From: a bacterium
GTDB lineage: Bacteria > Vulcanimicrobiota > Vulcanimicrobiia > Vulcanimicrobiales > Vulcanimicrobiaceae
Assembly (NCBI GenBank): GCA_021794205.1
Contig: JAJYRH010000021.1
Span: 1-35,009, forward strand
Direction of reading: 5' to 3'
Length of the DNA: 35,009 nucleotides
Position 1 is the first letter of the stretch. The number at the start of each line of letters is the position of its first letter. Below, piece after piece: positions 24,628 through 33,242 of this stretch. A model generated the notes under the pieces. The model searched no databases and was not told the origin of the DNA. It saw only the letters and a list, made by a program, of their open reading frames with translations. Position numbers and translations under genes: made by a program.

Positions 24628-24945
24628 GTGCCCGGAGAGATCGAACCGCAGCAGGTCCCTGAGAAAGCGCGCGCGGGCGCCTTTCTTCTGGACGTTCGCG
24701 AGCCCTCGGAGTGGGCTGAGGGGCATATCGAGGGAGCGACGCTCATTCCCCTCGGCCACCTCGCCGCGCGCGTTGCAGAGATTCCAACGGATCGCGAAAT
24801 CGTGTGCATCTGTCGTTCGGGGGCCAGAAGCGGGCGAGCGCAAGCCGCCATCGAGGCCTCGGGGCGATTCGGGGCCTGTTACAACATGGCCGGCGGTATG
24901 TTGCGCTGGGTGCAGCGCGGCTTGCCGATAAAAAAGGGTCAGTAA
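24628..24945 (+). CDS. Single-domain rhodanese-like sulfurtransferase
   Basis: A 105-residue cytoplasmic rhodanese that would carry persulfide sulfur on its catalytic cysteine. Hallmarks are FLLDVREPSEWAEGHIEGA, IPLGHL and the active loop CRSGARSGRA. A second cysteine two residues before the catalytic one (C-I-C) is notable and could form a disulfide or polysulfide. The GTG start is preceded by AAAGGAAG. It diverges from the NOR-like operon across about 109 bp and heads an operon with a protein of unknown function and cysH. Confidence 0.9.
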   Translation: MPGEIEPQQVPEKARAGAFLLDVREPSEWAEGHIEGATLIPLGHLAARVAEIPTDREIVCICRSGARSGRAQAAIEASGRFGACYNMAGGMLRWVQRGLPIKKGQ

Positions 24946-24969
24946 GGTGCCGAAGCGCAGAGCGGACCT

Positions 24970-25482
24970 ATGAATATCCCGATTACCGATGGGACGAAGG
25001 CGAAGCGCCTTTTTACCGGTTCGGGTGCGGAGGGCGAGATGGCGGCGCAGATCGCCGAGAACGCGATGCATACCGCGCTCAAGATGACGTTGCTGGTCGC
25101 GATGAACGGCCGCGCGCCCGACGTGCAGAGCAGTTTGGCCGCAGCCGTCAACGAACGTCTCGAAGCGATCGTCAACACGTCGATGGATGCGGCTGCCGAT
25201 GCCTTTACCGCCGGACGCGCGGCGATCGCAGCGCAGCGGAGCCCGCATGCCGCTGCGACGGAGGCGGCGATTGGAGCGGGAGTCGCAGCGGCGAGCGCGG
25301 CGACGAGTATCGGCCGCGTTCGCCACGCGCTCTATCGCGGCGGCTCGGTTCTCGGCGACGTCGAAGCGGTCGCCTCCGGCAATCCGGAGCGCATGGTTCG
25401 TCGCGCGGAACAGCACGTGTTCTGGCGCGCTTTCGGGCGGGTGGGTCGCGGACTCTTTCGCGGAATCGGCGGAAAACGTTGA
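24970..25482 (+). CDS. Protein of unknown function, alanine-rich helical
   Basis: A 170-residue protein I do not recognise. Residues 15-75 look helical and amphipathic (GEMAAQIAENAMHTALKMTLLVAMNG). A long alanine-rich segment (about 75-110) follows and a basic, arginine/glycine-rich tail (RRAEQHVFWRAFGRVGRGLFRGIGGKR) ends it. There are no cysteines, no signal peptide and no clear membrane helix. It sits 24 bp after the rhodanese, and its stop overlaps the TTG start of cysH (TTGA), so it is probably made together with both. A scaffold or partner for sulfur transfer is conceivable but unsupported by motifs. Confidence 0.6.
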   Translation: MNIPITDGTKAKRLFTGSGAEGEMAAQIAENAMHTALKMTLLVAMNGRAPDVQSSLAAAVNERLEAIVNTSMDAAADAFTAGRAAIAAQRSPHAAATEAAIGAGVAAASAATSIGRVRHALYRGGSVLGDVEAVASGNPERMVRRAEQHVFWRAFGRVGRGLFRGIGGKR

Positions 25483-26162
25483 TCGAAGAACTCTCGGCTA
25501 CGGCGGCCGAACTCGAAGCGGCGAGCTCGGAGGAAATTTTGCGCTGGGCGCTCGCGCGATATTCGGGGTCGATCGTCGCGGCGTGCTCGTTCGGCGGGCC
25601 GAGCGGGATGGTACTTCTCGATCAACTGCTGGCCCTGGATCGCACGGTACCGATCTTCTATCTCGATACCGAGCTCTTACACGCAGAGACGTACGCACAC
25701 ATTCGCGCCGTCGCGAAAAAATATGATATCGCTCCCATCGCCGTGCACCCCGCGATCGATTTGGCCGCGCAGGCGCAGAGCTACGGCGAACGTCTTTGGG
25801 ACCGGGATCCCGATCGGTGCTGCGGGATCCGCAAGATCGACGCGCAACGGCGCTATCTCTCCGGATATCGCGCGTGGATTTCGGGAATTCGGCGCGATCA
25901 GACCTCGGCGCGAGCTCGAACGCCCGTCGTCGAATGGGATCGCCGCTTCGAAATAGTAAAGATCAATCCGCTCGCGCGCTGGAGCGAACGTGAAATATGG
26001 AGCTACATAGAGACGCATAACGTGCCTTATAATCCGCTCCACGACGCCGGATATGGAAGTATCGGCTGCGTTCCCTGCACCGCACCGAGTACCGGCGCGG
26101 AGACCCGAAGTGGGAGATGGCCGGGACGCGCGAAAACCGAATGCGGCTTGCACCAATCATGA
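25479..26162 (+). CDS. cysH: Phosphoadenylyl/adenylyl-sulfate reductase, iron-sulfur (APS) type
   Basis: A 227-residue enzyme reducing activated sulfate to sulfite in assimilation. ACSFGGPSGMVLLD is the P-loop-like binding segment. FYLDTELLHAETY and RRDQTSARA bind the substrate. The 4Fe-4S cysteines are CC at 114-115 and C197-x-x-C200, which mark the branch that normally uses APS. The catalytic cysteine is C222 in the C-terminal ECGLH. It is compact, ending four residues after that motif. TTG at 25479 is the only start that fits the domain; it overlaps the preceding stop, and the next gene's ATG overlaps its own stop. No sulfite reductase or sulfurylase genes are in the window. Confidence 0.9.
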   Translation: MIEELSATAAELEAASSEEILRWALARYSGSIVAACSFGGPSGMVLLDQLLALDRTVPIFYLDTELLHAETYAHIRAVAKKYDIAPIAVHPAIDLAAQAQSYGERLWDRDPDRCCGIRKIDAQRRYLSGYRAWISGIRRDQTSARARTPVVEWDRRFEIVKINPLARWSEREIWSYIETHNVPYNPLHDAGYGSIGCVPCTAPSTGAETRSGRWPGRAKTECGLHQS

Positions 26163-27490
26163 AACGTTCGCTTCTTCTGCTCGCGCTGCTCTTACTCGCC
26201 GCATCGTCGATAACGCTCCCTCCCGCGCCTGGGAAAGCGGTCATCACGCTGACGCCGAAGCCCGGCTTCTGGTCGGAACCGGCGGTGGCGATCGATCCCG
26301 CGGATCCGCGTCGCGTCATCGCGGCCTACCAGGTCGGTGGGCTCGTCGACTATTCGCGCAACGCCGGACGCACCTGGAAGAGCGTGGCAGCGGTTCCCCA
26401 CGACCATCGCCTGATCGACGGCGACGTTTCGCTCGCCTACGACGCACGGGGACACGCCGTTCTCTGTTACATCGCGTTCGATAAACTCGGTACCGAAAGT
26501 TATTGGGCGCACCACGCGACGCGGAACGGCATTTTTGTGGGACGTTCGAACGACGGCGGCCTCCATTGGCAGCGCCGTGCCGTCGCCGTGAAGGCTCCCG
26601 TGGGCCGCCCGAATGTCTTCGAGGACAAGCCCTATATCGTCGCCGACGATACGCACGGGCCCTATCGCGGCAATCTCTATATCGGATGGACCGAGTTCCA
26701 TCGCGCGTACTCCGAAATGCTCTTTTCGCGCTCGACCGACGGCGGAGCGACGTGGTCGCACCCCATGCGCATCAGCACCGCGAACGGTTTGCCGCGCGAC
26801 GATAACGGCGCGGTCGAGGGGTTCGACGGCACCGTCGACCCGCACGGGACGCTCTACACCGTCTGGCAGGACGGCAGGCATATCGTATTCGCCGTTTCTC
26901 GCGACGGCGGGAAGAGCTTCGCTCCCTCGCACACGATTATCGACGTCCCATCGATGAATTACTACGTGCAAGGCTACCAGGACCGCGAGGTCAACGGCTT
27001 TCCCCAGATCGGGATTGCGCCGAAGGCGCATCGCCTCTTCGTCACCTGGTCCGATTACCGAAATGGCGAGGTCGATATCTTTAGTGCGACGTCAACCGAT
27101 GGCGGCCTCACGTGGAGTGCGCCGACGAAGGTGAATTCCGATCGCGCGCACGATGGGCGCGACCATCTCTTTCAATGGCTCTCTGTCGATCCCACGAGCG
27201 GCGACGCCTACGTCATCTTCGACGACCGTCGCGGCGACCCGAAGAACGAACTCGCAACCATCACGCTCGCGCGCTCGACCGACGGCGGGCGCAGCTATCG
27301 TAATTACGAATGGACGACGAAACCGTTCGATCCATCGTTTCAATTCATGGGCGATTACAACGGCATCGCCGCATACGCGGGGCGCGTCTACGGCCTGTGG
27401 ACCGAGGCGGCGCCGACGAAGGCGAAGCGCTGGAGTGAAGCGTGGCGAGCGCCGCGGACGATCGTCCGCCTCGGCATGGCGCAATTTTAG
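26159..27490 (+). CDS. Exported BNR/Asp-box beta-propeller protein
   Basis: A 443-residue secreted protein. Residues 1-20 are a signal peptide (MKRSLLLLALLLLAASS). Six Asp-box-like turns are spread through it (SRNAGRTW, SNDGGLHW, STDGGATW, SRDGGKSF, STDGGLTW, STDGGRSY), the pattern of sialidase-like propellers. The sialidase arginine triad and the FRIP motif are not evident, so this is probably a non-catalytic or differently acting propeller rather than a neuraminidase. It overlaps cysH by 4 bp (ATGA), though no functional link to sulfur assimilation is obvious. Confidence 0.8.
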   Translation: MKRSLLLLALLLLAASSITLPPAPGKAVITLTPKPGFWSEPAVAIDPADPRRVIAAYQVGGLVDYSRNAGRTWKSVAAVPHDHRLIDGDVSLAYDARGHAVLCYIAFDKLGTESYWAHHATRNGIFVGRSNDGGLHWQRRAVAVKAPVGRPNVFEDKPYIVADDTHGPYRGNLYIGWTEFHRAYSEMLFSRSTDGGATWSHPMRISTANGLPRDDNGAVEGFDGTVDPHGTLYTVWQDGRHIVFAVSRDGGKSFAPSHTIIDVPSMNYYVQGYQDREVNGFPQIGIAPKAHRLFVTWSDYRNGEVDIFSATSTDGGLTWSAPTKVNSDRAHDGRDHLFQWLSVDPTSGDAYVIFDDRRGDPKNELATITLARSTDGGRSYRNYEWTTKPFDPSFQFMGDYNGIAAYAGRVYGLWTEAAPTKAKRWSEAWRAPRTIVRLGMAQF

Positions 27491-27554
27491 GACACCACCG
27501 TCGATGAGTGCGGAAACCTCACGACGCAACGACGCCAAAATGGCGAGATAGGGT

Positions 27555-27986
27555 ATGCCGCAGTTGGAAAGTAACGATTTTCGCCGTACGTATGTGTCTT
27601 GGCGAGGGTTCTTTATAGCGGTATTTTTGGTGCTCGTATTCCTCGGTGTCGTGGGGCTGGGTCTCTTCCAGGCGAGTATACAATCCGATCGCGTGGCGGC
27701 GTGGGCAACCGAGCGGCTCTTTTTGCGCCACATTCACATCGGCATGACACGCCAACAGGTCGATCGCGAGGCACGAACCGACGGCTTATCGATCTTGTTT
27801 GGTTGCGTTATGCAGGACGGCGAATGCGTGACCCCGCAGCGACCTCCTTACTACATCTATCGATCGGCGGAGTGGTTGGCGCCTCCGTGTTGTGGAGAAT
27901 CGGTGAACGTGCGGGTGTACTACGATCGGCGCGATGTCGTGACCCAGATAGGCCCCCCGCGCCAATACGTCACCGACGCCATGTAA
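27555..27986 (+). CDS. Membrane-anchored protein with SmpA/OmlA-like motif
   Basis: A 143-residue protein with one hydrophobic segment (about 18-40) and a small outside domain of about 100 residues. IHIGMTRQQVDRE resembles the I-x-x-G-M-T-x-x-x-V segment of SmpA/OmlA (BamE-like) folds. It has four cysteines (in FGCVMQDGECV and PPCCGE) that could form disulfides outside the membrane. Function unknown. A broken gene with a similar look lies on the opposite strand and overlaps its last 17 bases. Confidence 0.6.
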   Translation: MPQLESNDFRRTYVSWRGFFIAVFLVLVFLGVVGLGLFQASIQSDRVAAWATERLFLRHIHIGMTRQQVDREARTDGLSILFGCVMQDGECVTPQRPPYYIYRSAEWLAPPCCGESVNVRVYYDRRDVVTQIGPPRQYVTDAM

Positions 27987-28296
27987 ACCGCGCGAACCTT
28001 TGCACTCGGTTGTGACGGTCGAAGAGCACGTTGAGATTGGTAGTAAAACTACAGCCCGGTTCGGAGACGCCGACGAGACGGATGACGACGGCGTGGGCGC
28101 CGCTGCTGCGGAGGAGCACGCATTATAAGAATGGGCTCCCCAACTCCACCAACGAGCGACGGAATTCGTAGCGGTGGAGATGCAGAACGCAGTCGGGACG
28201 AACGTCGTCGATTGAATACCAGGCGCCGCTAACGCGCATGCGACCCGAGCGAGCGTCATCCCCAGCCGAATACGGGGCAGCATCCATCAGCGCCAT
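27970..28296 (-). pseudogene. Small gene split by an in-frame stop
   Basis: On the minus strand an ATG at 28296, behind GAGGATGAGAAA, opens a frame of 57 codons (to TAA at 28125-28123). The same frame continues without another stop for 50 more codons to TGA at 27972. Both halves look protein-like: AWYSIDDVRPDCVLHLHRYEF before the stop, SEPGCSFTTNLNVLFDRHNRV after it. A second frame across the 5' part contains IRLGMTLARV, similar to the G-M-T motif of the neighbouring 143-residue protein, so a frameshift may also be present. It could be a decayed relative of that neighbour, or one sequencing error. Confidence 0.5.
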
Positions 28297-28316
28297 TTTC
28301 TCATCCTCAACCTATT

Positions 28317-29003
28317 TCAAACGCCGGATACATACTCCCAGCCGAGGCTGGTTAATACAAATTTTCCCGTTCGCGATCTTGCGCTTTGACGTTCGGCAAA
28401 ATGTTGGAGAAACGAAAGCTTCCCCGATTTGAAAAACGGCGCCACATCGACATCCGGAATCGCGCCGGCCCTCCAGCGCACCGTCGAGACCGTTTGTCCA
28501 TGTTCTTGACCCGGAATCGTAAAGCTAACGACCTTACTCACTATTAAATTCGCAAAACAAATGCTTGCAAAATGGGATGGATCTCCGGGATAAATTAAAT
28601 GCCTCCCCTGGGGCGTGAGATCGTAACGCACTGCTGGAAACAACGACGTATCGCCATTCGTATCTTCGGCCGGCGAACGCGTATTTACAGTCGACACCAA
28701 ATGAGCGAAGACCAATTGATGCAGGTGCAATATCGTCGACTCAGCGATTCGTACGTTGCTCTCGTCTTCCGAATTATAGTCCTGAAAATGCGAGCCGACC
28801 GCGAACACGTCGAACGGAAACCCGTGCGACATCGTATAACAAATTCGCCCGTTCGATCCCTTTCCGAGATATCGCGTGAGACCCTTCGAGAAATTTACAT
28901 TTGACGGCGCATTGGGGTTCGCACACCCCGATAGAATCAGCACGATTCCAGCTGCGATCGTCGCGATTAGAGAACGACGGCGCAATCGCCCATTCATACT
29001 CAT
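28317..29003 (-). CDS. Lipoprotein of unknown function
   Basis: A 228-residue exported protein. Residues 1-27 are a lipoprotein signal (MNGRLRRRSL basic region, hydrophobic core, lipobox LSGC, C27). The mature part has no motif I recognise; it contains three further cysteines and a histidine-rich stretch (STILHLHQLVFAHLV). AAGGTGA lies 4-7 bases before the ATG at 29003. Base composition is clearly less GC-rich than in the first 27 kb, suggesting transferred or poorly adapted DNA. It follows the 175-residue membrane protein by 15 bp in the same direction. Confidence 0.65.
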   Translation of the reverse strand: MSMNGRLRRRSLIATIAAGIVLILSGCANPNAPSNVNFSKGLTRYLGKGSNGRICYTMSHGFPFDVFAVGSHFQDYNSEDESNVRIAESTILHLHQLVFAHLVSTVNTRSPAEDTNGDTSLFPAVRYDLTPQGRHLIYPGDPSHFASICFANLIVSKVVSFTIPGQEHGQTVSTVRWRAGAIPDVDVAPFFKSGKLSFLQHFAERQSARSRTGKFVLTSLGWEYVSGV

Positions 29004-29018
29004 TCGGTCACCTTACAA

Positions 29019-29546
29019 CTAACGCGCGCTGCGACTATTCAGCTTTTTTGCAGTCGCAAAAACGTTTAGTGCAAATGCGACCATTAAAGAATAGAAACCC
29101 ATCGAGAAGCCGCCCACCGATGTTATAATGACCGGCAGCGAAAGGGATGCGAGCCAAAGAATGGCGAGAGTCCCAAAAAACGCGCACGAAAGTCCGTAGG
29201 CGATCGTTTCGCGACTTTTAATATTTATTCGCGTCTTTTCAAATGGCAAAAGCGCCAAAACGATACCCATCGCGAGCGTTATCAAGCCCGATAGGCCCGC
29301 CTGGCTAAGCGAGTACGACACGGAACTTCCGGAAGAAAACAGCCCCTGCGCCGTTACCAGAGGCGCGAAATATCCTATGATCATAAGCAAGGTCGTTGCC
29401 AGGCCCATCAATTTTTCCGCTCCGAGCCCGATTATCGAATCCATCATTTCAACAGTCGGTGATGTCTGATGCGGCATTTGTTGGCCGGGCGATTGCGCCG
29501 ACGCTTCGGTGGTTACACCGTCACTTTCTTCCATCGACTCATCCAT
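29019..29546 (-). CDS. Four-helix membrane protein of unknown function
   Basis: A 175-residue protein. The first ~35 residues are acidic and polar (MDESMEESDGVTTEASAQ). Four hydrophobic segments follow (about 45-68, 84-101, 113-135, 138-160) and a short basic tail. No family is recognised. The ribosome binding site is weak, and a TATAAC lies a few bases before the ATG. It lies 29 bp after the TM2-like gene and 15 bp before the lipoprotein gene, so these three form a likely operon of small envelope proteins. Confidence 0.55.
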   Translation of the reverse strand: MDESMEESDGVTTEASAQSPGQQMPHQTSPTVEMMDSIIGLGAEKLMGLATTLLMIIGYFAPLVTAQGLFSSGSSVSYSLSQAGLSGLITLAMGIVLALLPFEKTRINIKSRETIAYGLSCAFFGTLAILWLASLSLPVIITSVGGFSMGFYSLMVAFALNVFATAKKLNSRSAR

Positions 29547-29575
29547 TCAGGTTATAACGAGCATCGCCCTTACAG

Positions 29576-30091
29576 CTACGCTTGCGCGACGGCAAACGCG
29601 TTCGGCCGCGCGAGGCGCAGATCTGCGTACGCTAGATCCGCTAGCTTTTTATTGTGATTCATCACTTCACTCGGCATAGTGAAGAGAGAGATGATCCACC
29701 ATAATCCGAACCCTTCAAGGGTGAGCAAACTGATTACGGCGAGACTCCATTTCCCTTGATATACATACGAGATCGTCGGAGATAGGATCGCGGTCAGCAA
29801 CCAAGCGACGACGACGTTTTTGGGCCCCTTATTTTGGTACATTTGCATGAACAACTGTCGATCTGCCTCATTTGGGAACTGGGCGGAAAGGGCGTTCACG
29901 TACTCTTCGGCGCGCTTTGCCGGTCCCTTAAAGAACCATGTGGCGCCTATTACTAGAAGGACGATAAAGGCGACAAAAATGAGGGAAAGAAGCACGGAAG
30001 CTCCAGCGCTTCCCGAAGAATGAGCCGACGAGGCCCGCGCGGCCGTCGTCATAGCAAAAAAGAACGCCATGGCAGTAAGCGATCGATTCAT
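29576..30091 (-). CDS. Exported or membrane protein with TM2-like C-terminal pair of helices
   Basis: A 171-residue protein. A signal-like N-terminus (MNRSLTAMAFFFAMTTAARA) is followed by a helix (about 31-52), a soluble stretch of about 45 residues (PAKRAEEYVNALSAQFPNEADRQLFMQMY), and two helices separated by YVYQGKW. The second ends GFGLWWIISLFTMPSEV. That helix-turn-helix with a small-residue/aromatic turn and an acidic end resembles TM2-domain proteins. AAGGGGAAG precedes the ATG. It is the first gene of a minus-strand run of small envelope genes reaching to 27970. Confidence 0.6.
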   Translation of the reverse strand: MNRSLTAMAFFFAMTTAARASSAHSSGSAGASVLLSLIFVAFIVLLVIGATWFFKGPAKRAEEYVNALSAQFPNEADRQLFMQMYQNKGPKNVVVAWLLTAILSPTISYVYQGKWSLAVISLLTLEGFGLWWIISLFTMPSEVMNHNKKLADLAYADLRLARPNAFAVAQA

Positions 30092-30393
30092 ATTCTTCCC
30101 CTTGCTAATCTCGTTACAAGTGCGTTGCTCGGCCTGCTTCTTGGACCTGGTCGCTCCTCCTTTTCGATAGGTGTTCGAATATTTTTTGCGTTCGCTCGTT
30201 ACCGATGGGGTGCTTCGCCCGCGCCACCGTTAACTATAGACGGTTGCCAATGAGGATATCGAGGCACGCCTAATACGCTGACCGGCGATACCATGTGCGG
30301 AACGAGCGGCGGGAGTTGCCCCCCCCGCCACTCGAAGTGGGCGGCCAATTGGCGAATGCCTAGGAAGGATCGCACTGCGGGGGGGGACGACTG
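30092..30393. other. 302-bp intergenic region between divergent genes
   Basis: No convincing gene. It must hold the promoters of the minus-strand TM2-like gene and the plus-strand CPBP gene. A GGCGGG ... CCCGCC inverted repeat lies around 30310-30332, with an eight-C run in its loop and right arm; it has no T-tract, so it is not a standard terminator. A run of eight G lies at about 30379-30386, just before the CPBP start codon. Confidence 0.4.
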
Positions 30394-31311
30394 ATGACCA
30401 ACGTCTTTATCGGGTCAAACGGTATCCGTGCCGGCTGGCGGCTATCGATCTTCGGCGCCCTCATCGTCGTGGAGCTTTTAATACTCCTCGGCCTGCTCAA
30501 GCTTTTCCATGTGCCGATGCATCCACCGAAGGGCAACCATACGCAGCACGTTCCTGCGTTGATGATTTTTGTCGCCGACACCGCGCTTTTTGGAGCCCTG
30601 CTTCTCGCCACGTTTATCATGTCGAAGATTGAGAAGCGGCCGATGGGGTCGTACGGAATTCCGCTCCGCCAGGCCTTCGGCGCAAAGTTCTGGTTGGGTG
30701 CGTTGGTCGGTTTCATCGGCATCACCGTGGTGATCGGCGCGATCGCACTTGCAGGGGGCAACGTTCGCTTCGGTGGCCTCCCTGCGCCGACGCCCGCGCT
30801 CGCCGGCGCATTCGTCCTCTGCTTGCTCGCCTTTCTCGCCGCCGGCTTCTTCGAAGAGTTTCTCTTTCGGGGTTACATTCAATATACGTTATCCACCGGA
30901 ATGTATTTTTGGCCCGCGGCGATTCTCACATCGGCGTTCTTCGCGTTCATGCACACGCGCAACGGCGGGGAAACGCTTGCGGGGATCGCGCAGGTCTTTC
31001 TCTTCGGCATCGTTTTCTGCGTCATGTTGCAACGCACCGGAAGTCTTTGGTTCGGTATCGGCTACCATATGGCGTGGGATTGGGGGCAGACGTTTTTCTA
31101 CGGCGTTCCCGACAGCGGCCTGAAATCGCCGCAAAACCTGCTTCACACCGTAATCGCCGGACATACCGTCTGGATCACCGGCGGCAGCGTCGGCCCCGAG
31201 GGCAGCATCTTTACGGCGGTCCAACTGCTGCTCGTTCTTGCGTTCGTCGCGTGGCGCTACCCAAAGAAGACCTACGTCACCACGGCGCCGGCCGCCGCCG
31301 TCACCGCCTAA
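30394..31311 (+). CDS. CPBP-family intramembrane glutamic/metallo-protease (first of two)
   Basis: A 305-residue polytopic protein of the CPBP/Abi (Rce1-like) family with about eight helices. The three catalytic motifs are intact: EEFLFRG (E-E-x-x-x-R), FFAFMH (F-x-x-x-H) and HMAWD (H-x-x-x-D/N). Such proteins cleave or bind peptides in the membrane; in bacteria some confer bacteriocin self-immunity or process signal peptides, but most substrates are unknown. It stands alone on the plus strand between two minus-strand groups. A G-rich run immediately upstream may act as a ribosome binding site. Confidence 0.88.
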   Translation: MTNVFIGSNGIRAGWRLSIFGALIVVELLILLGLLKLFHVPMHPPKGNHTQHVPALMIFVADTALFGALLLATFIMSKIEKRPMGSYGIPLRQAFGAKFWLGALVGFIGITVVIGAIALAGGNVRFGGLPAPTPALAGAFVLCLLAFLAAGFFEEFLFRGYIQYTLSTGMYFWPAAILTSAFFAFMHTRNGGETLAGIAQVFLFGIVFCVMLQRTGSLWFGIGYHMAWDWGQTFFYGVPDSGLKSPQNLLHTVIAGHTVWITGGSVGPEGSIFTAVQLLLVLAFVAWRYPKKTYVTTAPAAAVTA

Positions 31312-31402
31312 CGTGAACCGCTGACCGCTGCACGCGCCCCACGCTCCGATCGGGGTGCTTTCGCACTCGACCGAGACTCACGGCTTAGTGACGCGCGGTT
31401 CG

Positions 31403-32326
31403 CTAATCCGGCTCGCGCAATTTAAGATACGCGGCGAACGGAAGCCGGAACGGCATTCGTTTCTTTCGGGTATGCAGGTTAACGAAACGAATCGTGACTC
31501 GGTCGTACACGCGCCCGGCATAGCGATAGAGCCCGTCGGCATGTTCGGCGGCGATATAGCGCGCGCCGTGAATCTCATCGAAATCGATCGTCCATGGAAT
31601 GTGGGTGCCGGGCCCGGTGACGAAATTTAGTGCGATGCGCGCTCGGACTGTCGCAAATGTTTTCGTGTCGATCCAAAGATCGCGCAAGCGATAGCTTCCA
31701 CTAACCCGCAACGGCCGCAAAGCGAGATGATAGCAATGATGCGTGCCGATTTGTTCCTCGCCGATAAGCGTAATGGTATATCGTCGCGCGTATGCAACGA
31801 CATCGGCGATCGTCGGCATTTTCGATCCGCGCATTCGCACCGGTAGCGGCCGACGCATTGGGTCGTGAAACTCCTTTCGAATCTGGCGGACGATTCGCGC
31901 GGAGTCGAGTGCCGATGCCACGTTGCCGGAGTCGACGTCCCCAAGCGAAAAGGAATAGTTCGGAGCGAGAATCGGAACACCGATAAAATCCTGATGAGGC
32001 GCTGGGGCGAGAGTCGGGCCGCAACGCGGCATCATCGGCCGCACCCCGTCCGGGGAGCCCACCGACGGTGAAAAACCTGTCGTGAAGCAAAGCGTGGCTC
32101 CCCGCCCCCGAGCGGGATGGGCGCGTTCGTAATCGCTGACGGGGTCGACCCATATCTGCCCGTTGCTCGCATCGTATGCCGAGCGGTAGTTTTCCACCCG
32201 CCGACCGCTCTTATCGAGAACGTCGATACGAACGCTGTAGTTCATGCGATGCGGATAGACTTGATCGTTCCAATACGCACGAGCATTGGCAAATAATTTG
32301 TATGCAAAAGCAGCCGACGCGATCAT
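31403..32326 (-). CDS. Exported protein of unknown function
   Basis: A 307-residue protein. The N-terminus MIASAAFAYKLFANARA could be a short export signal; the frame stays open upstream without another start codon, so the true start is uncertain. The body alternates short beta-type stretches (MNYSVRIDVLDKSGRRVENY, DLWIDTKTFATVRARIALNF, PWTIDFDEIHGARYIAAEHADG), suggesting a beta-rich, LolA- or outer-membrane-associated fold, but I cannot name a family. It lies 58 bp after a second unknown gene on the same strand. Confidence 0.6.
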   Translation of the reverse strand: MIASAAFAYKLFANARAYWNDQVYPHRMNYSVRIDVLDKSGRRVENYRSAYDASNGQIWVDPVSDYERAHPARGRGATLCFTTGFSPSVGSPDGVRPMMPRCGPTLAPAPHQDFIGVPILAPNYSFSLGDVDSGNVASALDSARIVRQIRKEFHDPMRRPLPVRMRGSKMPTIADVVAYARRYTITLIGEEQIGTHHCYHLALRPLRVSGSYRLRDLWIDTKTFATVRARIALNFVTGPGTHIPWTIDFDEIHGARYIAAEHADGLYRYAGRVYDRVTIRFVNLHTRKKRMPFRLPFAAYLKLREPD

Positions 32327-32384
32327 GGAGATGCTGCTTTGCGCAAGGATTCGCTTCGGCCTGCCTTTCCGCTCCGCCTGGTCG

Positions 32385-33095
32385 CTACGGTCGCCTAGGG
32401 GCCAAGGGCTGCGCGGTCGTCTGCCCGTTCGGATCGCGGCACGTTGTTATGTTCGCGCAAATCAGGCGATCTATCGTCGCTTCTTTCCCTATTTTATAAC
32501 GATCCAGCACGTAGGTCGACCGGTTATACCACAGGTCTTCGGAATTCGGCGCGTCCGCTGGGGTATCGGCCGCATCGGTCCAGGCTACATGAAGGCACAC
32601 ATCCGTTGGATCCGCTCGCGGGCCCCTCGAAACGCACGACTTGGTAACCCACAACGTTCTCCCGGGAGCGATGGTGAATTTTCGCTCGCCGCTTCTTAGG
32701 ATGATAAACGGCAACAAGTATGCTTCCATCGGTATAATACGCTTCGTCCCCGGCATCGGCGTAACGACCGCGTGAGGACGCGAGCAGATTACTTTCGGCA
32801 TCCCTTCGCACCGGACCATGGACGTGCGCTGGAACGTCGCCGAGCCATCCGAGCGCCAAGATATCCACATTCCCGGACCGCCGAGATTCGATCGCAGAGA
32901 AATCACCGAAAAAGTTCTCGTGTTAAAGCGAATTTTTGAATAGGTTGGGAGCCTGGAGTTTGAGCTTTCGTCAACTATACGTTGACCGCTGTCGGAAATG
33001 GTGATTACCCGCTCGGCCATCCCCCGTGTCCCGTAATAATAAACACCGTCGGCAATGTGCGAGGGAGGGGGTGTCGCGTGAATCATAACGACCAC
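32385..33095 (-). CDS. Protein of unknown function, possibly N-terminally truncated
   Basis: A 236-residue reading frame starting at GTG 33095 (an ATG at 33086 is possible). The start PPSHIADGVYYYGTRGMAERVITI lacks a signal peptide although the composition is that of an exported beta-rich protein. In-frame stops lie directly upstream. It has four cysteines (in MVRCEGMPKVICS, DVCLHV and ITTCRD, among others). No family recognised. It may be a remnant whose secretion signal was lost, or the start may be misread because of a frameshift. It precedes the 307-residue gene by 58 bp. Confidence 0.45.
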   Translation of the reverse strand: MVVMIHATPPPSHIADGVYYYGTRGMAERVITISDSGQRIVDESSNSRLPTYSKIRFNTRTFSVISLRSNLGGPGMWISWRSDGSATFQRTSMVRCEGMPKVICSRPHAVVTPMPGTKRIIPMEAYLLPFIILRSGERKFTIAPGRTLWVTKSCVSRGPRADPTDVCLHVAWTDAADTPADAPNSEDLWYNRSTYVLDRYKIGKEATIDRLICANITTCRDPNGQTTAQPLAPRRP

Positions 33096-33242
33096 TTCTT
33101 CATTACATCATCATTTACTGCGGTGAATCGATTGGGAGAGATATCGCGCAGCGTAAAGCGGTTCGGCGTTGACCAAAGGGCACCCGATGCACCAGGTTGA
33201 CCGGCGCTGCAGGGATCGATTTGCGACGCTTCCGAGGAATCC

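Noticed and set aside
26159-27490. Calling the BNR protein a sialidase
   Set aside because: Asp boxes alone define the propeller fold; the arginine triad, FRIP motif and other catalytic residues were not found.
27786-28283. 165-codon minus-strand frame overlapping the 143-residue gene
   Set aside because: Its second half is antisense to that gene, and the neighbouring frame gives the more protein-like sequence described as a split gene; only its first ~15 codons (IRLGMTLARV) may be meaningful.
30020-30253. 77-codon plus-strand frame before the CPBP gene
   Set aside because: Starts antisense to the TM2-like gene's signal region, has no ribosome binding site and a basic low-information sequence.
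30310-30332. GC-rich inverted repeat as an intrinsic terminator
   Set aside because: No T-tract on either strand and it lies upstream of, not after, the genes.
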